From Physcia stellaris (lineage: Eukaryota > Ascomycota > Lecanoromycetes > Caliciales > Physciaceae): a stretch of DNA of 64,000 nucleotides. Shown in pieces: positions 1 to 12,494 of this stretch. The translations under genes and the position numbers were made by a program. The notes beneath the pieces were generated by a model, which worked only from the letters and a program-made list of their open reading frames with translations, made no database searches and was not told the DNA's origin. Numbering within the stretch: the first letter of the stretch is position 1; each line of letters begins with the position of its first letter. Location: contig JABSSW010000074.1 in NCBI GenBank assembly GCA_018902385.1, forward strand, positions 1 through 64,000, read 5' to 3'.

Positions 1-3000
1 CGTTTACGTATTTGTTGCGTTTTGAGCAAATGTTGCGTCGATCGAATGTGCATGCAAAAACAAAAAAAAAAAAACGACGAAACGTAAATGAAATATCGCG
101 TCAAACAATTCATTCATTTTCGACAACAAAAAAAACGCGCAATGAAACGAAAATCGATTTTTCATGCAATTTTGTGATAATCATTGACGACGATTATCAA
201 TTTATGCGACAAATACAAATTGCGTGCAATTTTTGATTAAATCAAATCGCGTCAATCAATTTTTTACGACGAAAAAACAAATTTGAAATTTGATACATCA
301 ATAGCATTGAACATACGCAAAAATCGTTGAATTGTTAACAAATACGAATTGATTTTGAATTGTCGAATTCGAAACTGAATTTCTGTTTTGAAAAATTTTT
401 TTCGCAAAATTGAAATGTTTTGAAAACGTTTGTACAATCAATCACGAATTACGTTGATTGATTGCGTGAATTATCGAAAAAATTTGTCGAATTTATTTGT
501 CGAAATAATTATCGACAAAATTGTTCATTAAATACAAAAACGTTTAAATACAAATTGATAACAAATCGTTTTCGAAAATGGCGTTAATCGAATGAATTAT
601 AACGTTGATATTTTGTCGTCATTGCATGAAATTCAAATTGGCGTTTGATAAGAAATTTGCATGCAATCGACGTTGATGATGATAATCGAATATCGTATCG
701 TGTCGTTGTTGATTTTTCAAATAAACAATCGTCGACAATTTAATTTCGATATAAAATTGAACGCGATATTGATCGAATATTTGATTCGTTGTCGACGAAC
801 GATTTTTTGCAAATTGATTTTGAATTCGTCGATTTAACGAATTTGACGAAAAAATAATTCAAAAATCACAATTTGCGTACAATGAATTAAATTCGTTCAA
901 TCAAAAAAAAAAAAAAATTTTGATCGCGATTCAAAATTCATTCGAATTAATCGCATGCAATGCAACAAAATTAATGATCGAACAAATGAAAATTGAATTT
1001 TTCAACGAAAACGAATCAAAATGTGCGACAAAATGTTGATTGTTTACATAAAAATTTCTGCACGCGATCGCAAAGTTGAAACGTTTTCGTTGAAAAAAGT
1101 CGTTCAATTTTCATTATTCAATTTTCATCGTCAGAATTTTCGTCGTTCGAAAACGATAAAATGTTCGTCGATCGAAAACATTTCAACAAAAACAAACGTT
1201 TAAAATTGATTGTTAGCAATAATTCAACAATGTTTTTGATTTCGTTAATTTGATTTGTCAAATCGAACAAATTCGTCAAATATCGAATTGTCAAAAAAAC
1301 AAATTTCGATATTTTTCGATAATTGAATCAAAAACAATATCAGATTGATTAGTGTGTCGTATCGTGTCATGTTGTTTTTGCACTTTTAGCGAAGTTTTTG
1401 TCGTTGTGCGATTTTTTCGAAAAAATTGAAATAACGTGCAATTTGTCGATTGATGAATAAAAAAATTTTGTTCGAAATGATTTTGTCACGAAATTTTATG
1501 AAATTTTGTTATATCGTTTGATCGATCAAATCTTTTTCTCGAATTAAAATGATGAAATCTGTGACATGCAATCAATTTTCATGTTATGTAAAATCGAATT
1601 CGACGAGTTCAAAATCGTCGTTATCGACATTAAAACGTATCGAATCGTCAACAAAAATATTTTTAAAGTTTTGAAATTCGACAACAAAATCGTCAAAAAA
1701 AAAAAACAAAAAATGAAATACGATAATGTAATGCAAAAAAAAAAAAAAACGAATTCGAAAAAATTGAAAATGCTTATCATTAAAAACTGTTGACAATAGA
1801 TTTTTAACGTTTTTTTTTTTTCAATTTCGTCATTCAATTGAATATGTTCGTAATATTCAATCAAAAAAATGTTTGATTCGCATAAACGTCGATTGAAAAC
1901 ATGTTGTCAAGCGTTTGATTTCATGTTGCGCAATTGATTTCGTATTTTTCGATTCATTTTCGTTTGCACGCGATTTGACATCGAAATGTTTGCATGTTGC
2001 GAATCGAAAAAATGAAAAAAATTTGATTATCGTTGAACGAAAAAAAGAAAAATTGAAACGCAACGCAAACGAGCGATATTCGCGAACAAAACAAAAAATT
2101 GTACGCAAATCGATTGCACGTCGTTTCATTGAGCGAAATTTTGTTTTGCGTTTTCGATGTCATGAGTCGAGAACAAATGTTTTCAATCGTACGTCGACTT
2201 TTATTGATTAATCGATTGTTTTCAAATAAATCATCGTATCGAAATTCGAATTCGATAAACAATTCGAATACACGTTCGATGTCATTGAATGAATGAATTT
2301 AACGAAAATCGCGAAAATCATGAATACGAATTTCGATCGAAATTGCTTGCAATCGTTTTTTCACTTTGTGTTGATTTTTAGATGATTTTCAATGATCGAA
2401 ACGAATACGCAATAATTATATTTTGTACAAACAAATAAACGAAATGAAAAATGATAATTGAAATTGCAAAATTTCATGTAAACGATCGAACGAAACAGCG
2501 CGAATTTCGTGATGAAAATTTAATGATTGAATCAGACGATTGAATCATTGTTGACAATCAACTCGATGTTTTGATTTTGACGTTAAAATTGTCGTTTCGA
2601 AAATGACGAATTGATTTCTAAATATTGCAAAAAGTAATGACGTATTTGATTAAATGCAAAGAAAATTTGCAAACAATCTAAAAAATGATGAATTCTCTGA
2701 GAAACGCTAAGTGATTTCTCATTAACATGCGAAATGACTAAAGTGATTTCATTAATCAAATTTCTGTCATCAATTGATTTTCTAGAGAAATCATTTCGTT
2801 TTATTGTTAGAATTTTGAATGTCGCAATATTACGCAATGAAATATTTTTCAACATTAAATGTACAATATATTATAATCAAATTTAAATTGTGAATCAAAT
2901 GTAAAAAAACATTTTCATAAACGAAATTATGATTTTATTTTGAAAATTGCGCTTGATATAACGAAATAATCGAAATAATTGAAAAATTTTTGAAATGTCG

Positions 3001-4499
3001 AAAATTTTGAAATTCGACAAAAATCATTTTAATCTGAATTCATTCAACAATATAATATTTGATGAAATTGTTATTATGTCGTTATAAAATTTATGTTAAT
3101 AAATTCGTATTCGTTAACAATTTGAACAAATACGTACATAATTTGTTATTTTTTAATCATATTAAATCAAAAATATTTACGTCGTACAATATTTACGATT
3201 TTTGTTCGTACAAAATGTTCAACATTTAAATTGTCGTGATTAAATACGAAAAATTTTTTGTTTTGTAACGAAATTTTTAAACACATAAATTGCGAAATCA
3301 CGACGAAACAATTCATTTTTTTCAACATTTCATTTCGAAAATTCGTTTTGTTTGTTTGTGTATTTTTGACGTCATTGTTTTTTAACAACAAAAACGTTTT
3401 TTGTTGTAATTTGAATAATCACGCAATTATTGATTTTCGCAATTTTAAATAAAATTTTTTCGATTTCATAATTTGATGAACTAAAAATCGAAATGCGACA
3501 ATGTTTAAAATTTTGCAAACACATTTATCGAAAACTTTTTCATTCGAAACAATATTTCGAATATTTGTTGTAACAATGTTACGCAATCGCGTTATCGATA
3601 TTGCAAATTTAATTAAAACAAACACACGTTAATCGTTTTGCAAATCAAATTGATAATTTTGATTGCGAAATTTGTTTCGCAAAATAAACAAAAATTTATC
3701 GTTGTTTTTGTCGTTATCGTTCGATTTTATAAAATCAAATTTTTTCGACGACGCGTTCGCAAAATTCAATTTGTTTTGCAATATTTTATATTGAAATCAA
3801 ACGCAATTAATTTTTCAATTCAACGAGTTTGTTTCGCATCAAATTTTTTGATTGTTATAAAATATCGAAAATTGTTGTAATCAAAAATAACGCGAATAAA
3901 ATGTTTGTTATTTTGCAAATAATGTTTTCAATTTTTGAAATCAAATATTATCGTATACAATTTTTGTCATGCGTATTTCAATTAATTTTTGCTTTTTGAA
4001 TTTGTAATTGAAAAACGCAATGAAATATCGTTAATCGTTTTTGTTTTTTTGATTGAACACATTATTTGTTTCGCGATCAAAAACATTAATTTTATGCGTA
4101 ATTTCGCTTTTCAATCATAATGCGTAAAAATAAAAACAATCGTGAATTTGATTTTGAATTCGTTAAACGCAATTTTAATTTTTTGATTATAACAAATGAA
4201 AAACGATTTTTTTTTTTTCGCATCACGCGTCAAATTTGTAAATGATGTTACGATTTACGAAAATTTTTTAACAAAACGTTTATAAAATTCAACAAAATCT
4301 AAAAAAATTATAATATTTTTCGCATTTTCGAATTTAAATCAATCGACGATTGCGTTTATACGCGAACGTTTCATTTGAATATCATTGCGTTCAACAACGA
4401 AATTTAAAAAATTGATTTTTTTTTTGTTGAATTCGCATTTTTTCAATTTGACATACAAACGATAACGTAATAACGTTTTAAACATTAAACGAACATGTT

Positions 4500-4884
4500 T
4501 TCAATGTTGTTATTTATTTTCAAAATAAATCAACATATCATTCAAATACATCACGCAAAAAACGTCAATGTATAATTTCAATGTTTCATTAACATAAAAT
4601 TGAAAAATAACAAAAACGTTAACAAAATCGAAAAACATAATTTGATATTCGTATTGTTCATAACGAATACGAAAAGCAATTTTTCATTCATTTTTTTGAC
4701 GAATACGAATTTTATGATACGCATTTCGAATGTTTATTTTGATAAAATATTTAACATTCGCGAAACGTTTTAACGTTTCAAACAATAACGACAATGAATA
4801 ATTATTTTTAATCGTGATTTCATTGAATTTTCGATAATTCACACATAAACGTAAATTGTCATTTGATTTTTTGACAAACAACAC
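4500..4884 (-). mobile_element. Fossil reverse transcriptase domain (Ty3/Gypsy)
   Basis: The best-preserved part of the fossil element. The minus-strand translation matches the fingers and palm of Ty3/Gypsy reverse transcriptase, including the region for template contact and the YxDD metal-binding box further on. This part fixes the family and the orientation of the element. It is degenerate and not functional. Confidence 0.8.
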
Positions 4885-5535
4885 AAATGTTTTCGCAAAT
4901 GCGTTGAAAAAACGAATTCATTTTTTCGTCAACGCGTTTTCGAAATAATTGCATATAACAATAAATTCGTTATGTGATATATTGTATATAAATTCAGAAC
5001 GCGATTTTTTGTTTGATTGCAAATCAATAACATGTTCGATTTGATCATACGTATTCAAATTGTTTAACAACGTTTTGAAAAATATTTCGATTATTTTTTT
5101 GATAATATCAAAAATGTGATCGTTGCGATTCATTTGTAACGTATCACAACGAACAGCATTTCGTTTTCGATATTGATAATTTTGTGTTAAAAAAAACATT
5201 TGATATAACATTGCGACATAAACACGATCGCGATTCGCAATAACAATCATAATTAAATTAACGAATTTTTTCGCAAAACAAAAATTGATTGAAATTTGTT
5301 TGAATTTTTCATAATTATTATCACGATATAATTAACGACGATCATGTTAACGAATGTCAAAATCGACAATATTCAATCATGAATATTCAAAAATCATGTC
5401 GTATTTACGCATGTCAATCGTTCAAAAATCAATATTTTGTTTTTTTACATGTTTTTCATTATTTCGTGTTATGATATGCACGTTTTTATAATGTTTATAT
5501 ATTTGAATTACACGATCGTCAACAATTTTTACACG

Positions 5536-5745
5536 TTATTTAACAATTTTTTTGAATTCAAACAATTGCATTTGTTTGACAAAAATTTGTGATATAAAAT
5601 TCGTTTCGACATCAAAATCAATCAAACAAATAATTGTTGTATTGTTTGTTTGCGTAACAAATGTTTTAATTGATAACGTGATTATCAAAACACGAAATTT
5701 ATTTCGTTTTAAATTTATTTTCAATGTTTCAACGACAAATATCAA
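5536..5745 (-). mobile_element. Fossil retroelement protease-like segment
   Basis: A short minus-strand stretch upstream (in element orientation) of the reverse transcriptase. It has the hydrophobic-Leu-Ile-Asp pattern followed by Asn-Phe-Ile-Ser that is typical around the active site of retroelement aspartic proteases. Its place between the Gag-like and RT parts fits Ty3/Gypsy order. Degenerate. Confidence 0.55.
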
Positions 5746-8341
5746 ATTCGTTTTTTTTTCGACGATTGATTTTGATTTTGATTGCGTTTTTTTTTGAATT
5801 TACGCATAATTTTCACACACAAAATCATTTGTTATGTGATTCGATTTGTGACATGAAAAACATGTGCGTTTTTCGAATTCTGAAAATACGAAATTGTAAT
5901 TTTGATTTCGATTTTTGTTTTTATTTTCATTTTGTTGATTTTGTTGCGATTTCGAAAATTGATTTTGATTGTTTTTTTGAACGTTGTCAAATTCAACAAA
6001 TCTGTTACGCGAAACTTTTTTGTTTTTATTTTATCGTCGTCATTGTCATTTTCGTGATTTTTTTGATCATTTTCATTATTTTGTTTTGTTTTCGTAACAT
6101 TGTTCGACGATTTATTTAACGTATTATCGTCGACAAACAATTGTTTCGCAATCAACAAATTGACGATTAATTTGAAATAAAAATCGATTTCATAATTTCG
6201 CATTTTTACACATTTGATACGAATAAAAACATGAATTTTGATCAACAATTTTTTTTGTCGTTTTTCGTTCGAAACGTGACGTTTCAATTTGTTTCACAAT
6301 TTGATTAAATATTGATTAAACGCAACAATGTTTTGTCGAAACAATTGTTTGACATTTTCAATAACAATAATCGTATTCATGACACGAATTATCGAATTGT
6401 TAAACAACGTCAACAAATAATTTTTATATTGTTTTTATGTTTGTTTTTCAAATTGAACATCAACATAATTACGTTATTGATTTTTTTTGTCGTCATCAAA
6501 AACGACGTCGATCAATTTGTTTTCATTTTTTTTGTTTGAAAATTAACAAAATCGAAAACGATATATTTTTCGCAATCACGCAATCAATTTTTCAAATTGT
6601 TTCAATTTTCATATTTTTGCGTGTTTGAAATTTTTGATCGTGCGATTCGTTTTTTGATATACGAAAACGAATTTTTATATTGATTATCGTTGTTGCGACG
6701 ACGACGACGATTTCGATCACGTTTCGTTTTTGTTTTGATAAAATACTTTTTATAAAAATATTCATTAAAATCGCTTAACGCGAATGATCGATCGAAAAAT
6801 CATGATCAATTCTGCGTTCGTGTTTTTTAAAATCGATTTCAATCAATATTTAATTCAAATTCTCAATGCGATAAATTATCGAATTTTTTTCGTTCAATTC
6901 AAAATTCAATTTGAATGCGAGAATTCGTACAGTTGTTTCGCAACTTGCACATCAATCAACAACTACATATCATTTTCATCTATTTAATCTCAATTGTAAA
7001 GCAGAATGAGCGCATTTCAACGCTGTAAAAATTGCAAAAATCGACTCATTATCGCGATAGTTATGAGATGTGTAAGATATTTCGATTGCTGAAATGTTCT
7101 GTTCGACTTGCGAAGACGATTCAGTTCTAACTCTGAAGATCTTTGACAGAATTTTTTTTAAAAAAATTTCGAATCTGCTTGTCAGAAATATTTTAAAATT
7201 ATTAAATTTTGATTCAATTTTTAACATTTTGATATGCATTTTCATTTGTCTGAAAATTATATTTGAATCGACAACAACAAACACAACGACATCGTTATTT
7301 GACGACAACGAAACAAAATTGTTTTTCGTTGTGTTTCATTTTGATTAAAATGCGTAACAAATATTGAATTAAAAAATTGATCAACATTTAAAATCAAAAA
7401 TTCGAAAATTGAAATATGTTTAATTGAAACGTCGACATTTTCAAAATCGACAAAATCATCGTTTTTATCGAAATTTTCGAATTGAATATTATCGAACAAT
7501 TCAATAATTCGATTGATAAAAAAAAACATAAAAAAATTGTTTGATGAAATGATGTTTGATTGTGATACAATCGATACGATCGCACGATCACGAATTTGCG
7601 AACGAATTTCGCGACGACGAAACGTATTTGTTGAATTGAACATTTTTAATCGAACAATTTTTGATGTAAAACAATTAAAATTGTAAAAATGTAAACATTG
7701 CGTGATTAAAATGTGCGAATAATAATATTAATTGTTATAATAAATGTTAAACACATAATAAAATTAATTGCTAAAAAAACAAAAAAATTCGTGAAATTTC
7801 GAATATATAAACACGAAATGCGACAATTAAATTCGCAATGTTTTAACGTTTGTTTGATCGATTTCGTTTCGTTACGAAAATTGACATCATTAATTCTGTT
7901 CGCGTTTTAACTTTACGAAAACATCAAAAAAAAAACAAATATCGCAGTTTTCGCAATACGAATGCATCGCATTTTTGCACATCACGAATCAAATCAAATT
8001 GTTGAATTTCGATGTAATATATGTAACATAAAATGATTTTTATTATTTGATTGAATTTAATGCAACTTGATGTTATAATTTTCATCGTGTTTGTTGATTT
8101 TTACAATGTTCGATTTTTGTTTATTATTCGATTTTGTCGTTCAACGTGAATTGAAAATGAAATCATTTTCATTCAAATTGAGAATATTTTACATACAAAA
8201 GAGAATAAATCATTCGAAATTTTTCAGAACGTGCACGTTTCGTTCGAAAAATCACACAATATCTTATATTATCAGATGAGTGAAATTCTGATCATCTGAC
8301 ATCAAGTTCTTAACTGTGAGAAATGTATGCGAAACTCTATC

Positions 8342-8353
8342 TTAGGGTTAGGG
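8342..8353 (+). repeat. Two tandem TTAGGG telomere-type units
   Basis: TTAGGGTTAGGG lies exactly where the AT-rich block gives way to normal-composition DNA. TTAGGG is the usual telomere unit of filamentous ascomycetes. Two units can arise by chance, so a former chromosome end or a repair scar is only a suggestion. Confidence 0.4.
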
Positions 8354-10310
8354 CGCGGGCAGGACTAATGGTGTCAGTCTCCGTACACAATGATACTATG
8401 TAGATTACAAGTACTTCGACATTCAAGAGGCGCCATTCCAAACTTCTAAACTTCTAATGAAGTGGTCAAAGGCCAGAACCAAGACGAAGTGGATGAAGAA
8501 TACGAATACCAACTGAGTCTTGCCCGCGTCCTCCGCTCCGAACCCGCTCTCGTGGTCTCGATCCTTCGCGTGAACCACCAGCTGTGCAATAATGGATGCT
8601 CCTCCCGCCTCTTCAGCAACAGATTATACTTCCACATTAGCCCTCCGCTAGTCTTTTTCACATCCCCCTCCCACCTCGCGATCGCGCGCACACCCGCCAT
8701 CTCGGCCTCGGTCAGATGGCTGCCACCGCAGATGACAGGGAGGTGCGGATTGTTTGAAAGGAAATGCACAACTAAATGCAACGAAGTCAAGAATTGAGAC
8801 GGTCGCGATCTGGGTGCCACAACACAAGAGCTGACGGCGCGGAATGGTTCCTCTGGCTACTTCTCGACGGGAGTATAGAAAGCGTGTGCCTCCTCTTCGC
8901 AACGAGTTATTCGGATTCCAATGGGAAGGATTCCATGGAGAAAATATTTGAGCCCATTACTTTGCCTAATGATAAAGTGTTGGAGGAGTTGTTTGCCGTG
9001 GATCGGGTGCTTTGTAGCAAACCGGGGACTAAAGAGAATGACGCGATGTGGAGGTAAGCATACAAGAACGCGGCTCCGGAAAGTGTTTGGGATGCTTACA
9101 CTGAAGTATTTGATAGAATTGAATGGAGAGGACGAGATTGCCGTTGAAGGTTGAGAGGGAGGATGGGGTTTGGGGGATGAGGGGAGTGTAGTTCTCTCGA
9201 GGATTGAGCGCTGAATCACTGGGCGCATTGTCATCCCTAGCTTCGGTGTACAATGCATTCACCGCATGTGGGAAAGCAGGGTTCGTACCCGTAGAGCTGC
9301 CAACATTCTGGGAGATTTCAAAGAGCATGTGGATATTCATCTCTCAATGACCTTGGCGCTTCGGCAGCCAGGCTACGCTCTCCCTGACTGGGCGAAACAT
9401 GCCAGAAAGGTGGCTTTTGCCGGTTCTGGATCTATCAGTCACGACATTGCCCTACAGCTGGGGTAGCCACATCGGAATGTGAGGCATCGAAAGGCGGACT
9501 AAGCTATGATTTCGCCAACTACATCACAGCCTCCACTTACTCACTTCGAGTAACAGCAGATTCCCCTAACGTTACCTGCATGTATTACCAATCAGACTGC
9601 CGACGGGAATCCGGACAATCCTCGACGTATTTTTGTGGTATACGGCCTTCTGGACCGGCTTTTGAATATTTTACGGAGCCAAATTGGTCGCGCAACCCCA
9701 GACTCCCCACAGCCTACGGTCCTCAAACTTGTGAGGGGAAGAAGTTACGGCGGAAGCTGCGGAAGGGGCTCTTGGACGTGAGAGGCATGCTTCAGATGAT
9801 ATGATTACTTGGCATCCAATCAGCACCCAAATTCGCAGGTAGGCTAGGCGTTTCGAGCAATCATTTTTCACTATTCGAAGGTATCGCAGCCAATCTACAT
9901 TCCATTAGCGACTTTGCCAGATATGGCGTTCCTCTTCTTCTGGCCAGTCGTATTCGACTTCATCACAACCAAAGTCCTTAAAGCAAAATCCTCAGAGCTT
10001 CCCCGAGATTAAACTTGTAGATGTGGATCAAGCTGCCGAAGGCCGGCCGCTCTTCTTTTCATCATCTTTCAAATACCACATATTGTTGGAAGCCAAAGCA
10101 GCGATCCGCTCCGAGGAGACTGCAAGGCTGGAGCGATGTCACATAGCCTGTTACGGGACCCATAAGATGTCCTGAATGCTGACCGCTCCAAGGCGTTAAT
10201 CCATGAAAGTCTGTGTGTACTGACACGCAAACGCCGGGATTAGCCATTGACTGTGAATCATCGTGGAAAAGCTATAGATCTGGCGAAAAGACTGGGGAAA
10301 ACTGATGATC
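8354..10310. other. Gene-relic region, no confident gene
   Basis: Normal GC content, but only short open frames of about 60-130 codons on both strands, with no clear family. Possible coding scraps are 8921-9058 (+), 9266-9466 (+) and 9470-9800 (+). The last is an open frame rich in Ser/Cys/Tyr. This stretch should hold the copper-binding half of the tyrosinase whose C-terminus lies just downstream, but I could not find the paired histidine motifs. It may therefore be the decayed front of that gene or unrelated debris. Confidence 0.4.
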
Positions 10311-10317
10311 ACAGCAT

Positions 10318-11344
10318 GAAAATCCTATATCCTTTGCACTGGCGCGGCACTTGTTTTAATTGAGAATCAATGTGTTTTCGCTGTCCCGGGAACAAAAGGC
10401 GTAGACCCCCGGGAGGTGACAGCATACATCAATAGTAATTATCATTGGATGTCAACCAGAACGGCTCCTCCCGCGGACCTCGGATTTCCTAAATCAATGG
10501 ACACCGTTGAACCCTTGATTGGAAAGAGCAGCGCAGCGTGGAACCACAAGATGAAGATCAAAGCCATTGACGCAGAAAACTCAAGCCTTATGTCACGTAC
10601 CCTTGCAGCCCCTACCGAGAATCAGATCATTAGCGACCGCCCCGCTGTTTCGGATCAAGGGATAACATTTAGAGATAAAACAGCCTTTCCAAAAGGGGCC
10701 TTGGAAGGAGCCACGCAGCGAACATGGAACATTCACCTCAGCGTCCGGAAATGAGTGCCCTCTTATTTCCTCCTTACCGAAGATATTTGTAGTTCTCACC
10801 TAAAAACCAGATATGCCTTTGACGGATCGTTTGAGATCAATGCCTTTCTCGGTGATGTCGATGATGACGCAGCAGACTGGTATATGCTACTTGAGAACCA
10901 AATTGGCTTTAGCGGCATCTTCGCTAGTCACCAAGAAGCGCCCTGCACAAATTGCAAGGAGAAACGCACCGAAGATATTGTCTATGGCGACGTTAACCCA
11001 CTCACTACGTTCCTGGTTGGCTGTCTGAAGAGCAATACATGGGCTAAAGGGCCCCCAGAGAGCTTGAAGGTTCTTGAAAGTTTGGAGCCGGATCAAGTCC
11101 GTCCCTTGCTGGAAAATCGACTAAAATGGCGCATTACCGCCGTGAGTCCATCATCTTGCCTTTCCAGAGATACCCTTTCCAAAGACTACTGACCGTATGT
11201 TTTACCTGTAGGCCGGTGGCATTCCCAAGTCTATACAAGAAGTCAGAGACTCCGGATTAGAAATCAAGGTGATGGACCGTTGGTATCACTATCCTACCGT
11301 CGAAGAACCCCTTGGATGGTACGAAGAACCACAATTGCATGTGA
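10318..11344 (+). pseudogene. Tyrosinase C-terminal part (probable relic)
   Basis: Three exon-like pieces (about 10318-10750, 10811-11141 and 11213-11344) encode the C-terminal domain of fungal tyrosinases, the copper monooxygenases that oxidise phenols to quinones (melanin, browning). Recognisable features are the FDGSFEI strand, a C-x-x-C pair in the TNCKE region, and the ESLEPDQVRPLLENRLKWR stretch that caps the family. Upstream lie the VTAYIN helix and a linker. The intron between pieces two and three is a normal GT-AG. The one before it (10751-10810) restores the reading frame and ends in CAG but starts with ATGAGT, as if its donor GT had become AT. The copper-binding N-terminal half is not recognisable. 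I therefore favour a decaying paralogue; a divergent functional gene is possible. Confidence 0.55.
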
Positions 11345-11599
11345 GTATAACACGTGGAAAAGTTGGAGGCTTTTCCGGATAGTGAAGTGCTGAAACGGGA
11401 TTGAATCCTCAATATTCCACATCCTCTCGATGCAGTAAGTAGCAAAGTGGAGAAGACCCTGCTGCTAGATTGATTATAATTTGTTTTTGGTGTGGATAGG
11501 TTAGAAATCAGATGAGGATTCGCCGAAGCACCGCGGTTCGCCTGCGTAACGAAGATTGCGATCAAAAAATGGGTGCTCAAGTTAATTCATCCGTTTTTC

Positions 11600-12490
11600 A
11601 TCATGCAATGTCAGGCCAACACAACAATCAAAACTACAAACCACGAAGATCGTTCTATCCGAAAGTTTTCACATTTTCGGTTTTTATGCGCACTCCCCTC
11701 AGCGGCGCGCAATGCTTGCAAAGCTCAACGCTCTAGCGTTCAGCTTATGATTATATACCTAGCTGTATCAACCTAGTCTGGCGATTCCATTAGATGGATC
11801 TTGACCAAGCCTAAGCTAATCCATCACGTCAGAGACAGATAGATCAGATTCTCTGATACTTTCGATATGGACTTTAACAAGCGGACGTGGCTATCCGAGA
11901 CGCGTACCCAAACCAGCCTTCTATCTGGAACGAAAAGCTGATTCTCTCTCGTATTGTAAAGCCTTGCAAATGCTTAGCATTGAATCCCTTACCTATCACA
12001 CCTGATGATACTATTCGTTGGCTTTTGTGGTCCAGGCCTCCCCATGTTCGAGCTCTATCAACTGGTCTGGTTCGTGGGATATCTGGATTGAAAATCAGGG
12101 TCTGGGAACGCTCCCAAACGACGAATCTGGAGATCAATCCATGGAAGCACGGGAAAAAGATCTAGGTGAGGTCGTCTTCACGAAATTTTACAAGTAGAAG
12201 CATGACAGACGTGCAGAAGTGTTAGCGACATAATCGTCTATTGTTCTGTGTTGAGCCAAAACTCGATTTCACCCGATCTGAACTATTCTAATCCTGGAGT
12301 TGAGTTACTGCTGGGTCATTTGTTATCTTCCAGCCTGCCATGATCGGCAGAGATGAGCTCGTTGGTCTGATAAAGCTATTAAACCTTTCGCATTGCCAGG
12401 TCAGGCGAGATTGGATTGCATCTTGAGGCATTGGGGTACTAAAGGGAAATTTGAGAGAGGGTTCAAATTGTCGAAACGAACTTTTGTCTG
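11600..12490. other. Intergenic, nothing supported
   Basis: Only short open frames on both strands (for example 11887-12165 plus), none with a recognisable family or a convincing intron structure. Confidence 0.5.
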
Positions 12491-12494
12491 GGCT

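Larger units (their letters stand above)
2000..8000 (-). mobile_element. Ty3/Gypsy LTR retrotransposon, fossil
   Basis: Remains of a minus-strand Ty3/Gypsy (Metaviridae-type) element. In the expected order, reading leftward, there are a Gag-like basic region (about 7.6-5.8 kb), an aspartic-protease-like stretch (about 5.75-5.54 kb), reverse transcriptase with its fingers and palm and the YxDD region (about 4.9-4.5 kb), and an RNase H-like stretch (about 3.95-3.7 kb). Integrase and the terminal repeats cannot be placed with confidence, so the outer limits are approximate. It is thoroughly broken, with many breaks throughout, and carries the C-to-T signature of the whole block. Age cannot be dated from divergence because such mutation can be fast. 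Confidence 0.75.
1..8330. repeat. AT-rich, C-to-T mutated repeat block
   Basis: About 8.3 kb of very AT-rich DNA with no plausible host gene; the open frames in it are short, low-complexity and of Phe/Ile/Lys/Asn bias. C is followed almost only by A or G and G is preceded almost only by T or C. In 3601-3900 I counted 38 plus-strand cytosines: 19 CpA, 19 CpG, no CpC and no CpT. This points to saturating C-to-T change at CpC and CpT on both strands, a RIP-like process with an unusual target. The change to normal composition is sharp, between about 8.25 and 8.35 kb. The left end of the block lies outside the window. Confidence 0.9.

Noticed and set aside
12-8279. Many 60-150 codon frames in the AT-rich block as genes
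   Set aside because: They have low-complexity Phe/Ile/Lys/Asn composition produced by the base bias, overlap on both strands, and match nothing except the retroelement fossil.
8446-9340. Overlapping frames of up to 133 codons as a host gene
   Set aside because: Frames on both strands overlap without a consistent exon model or recognisable family.
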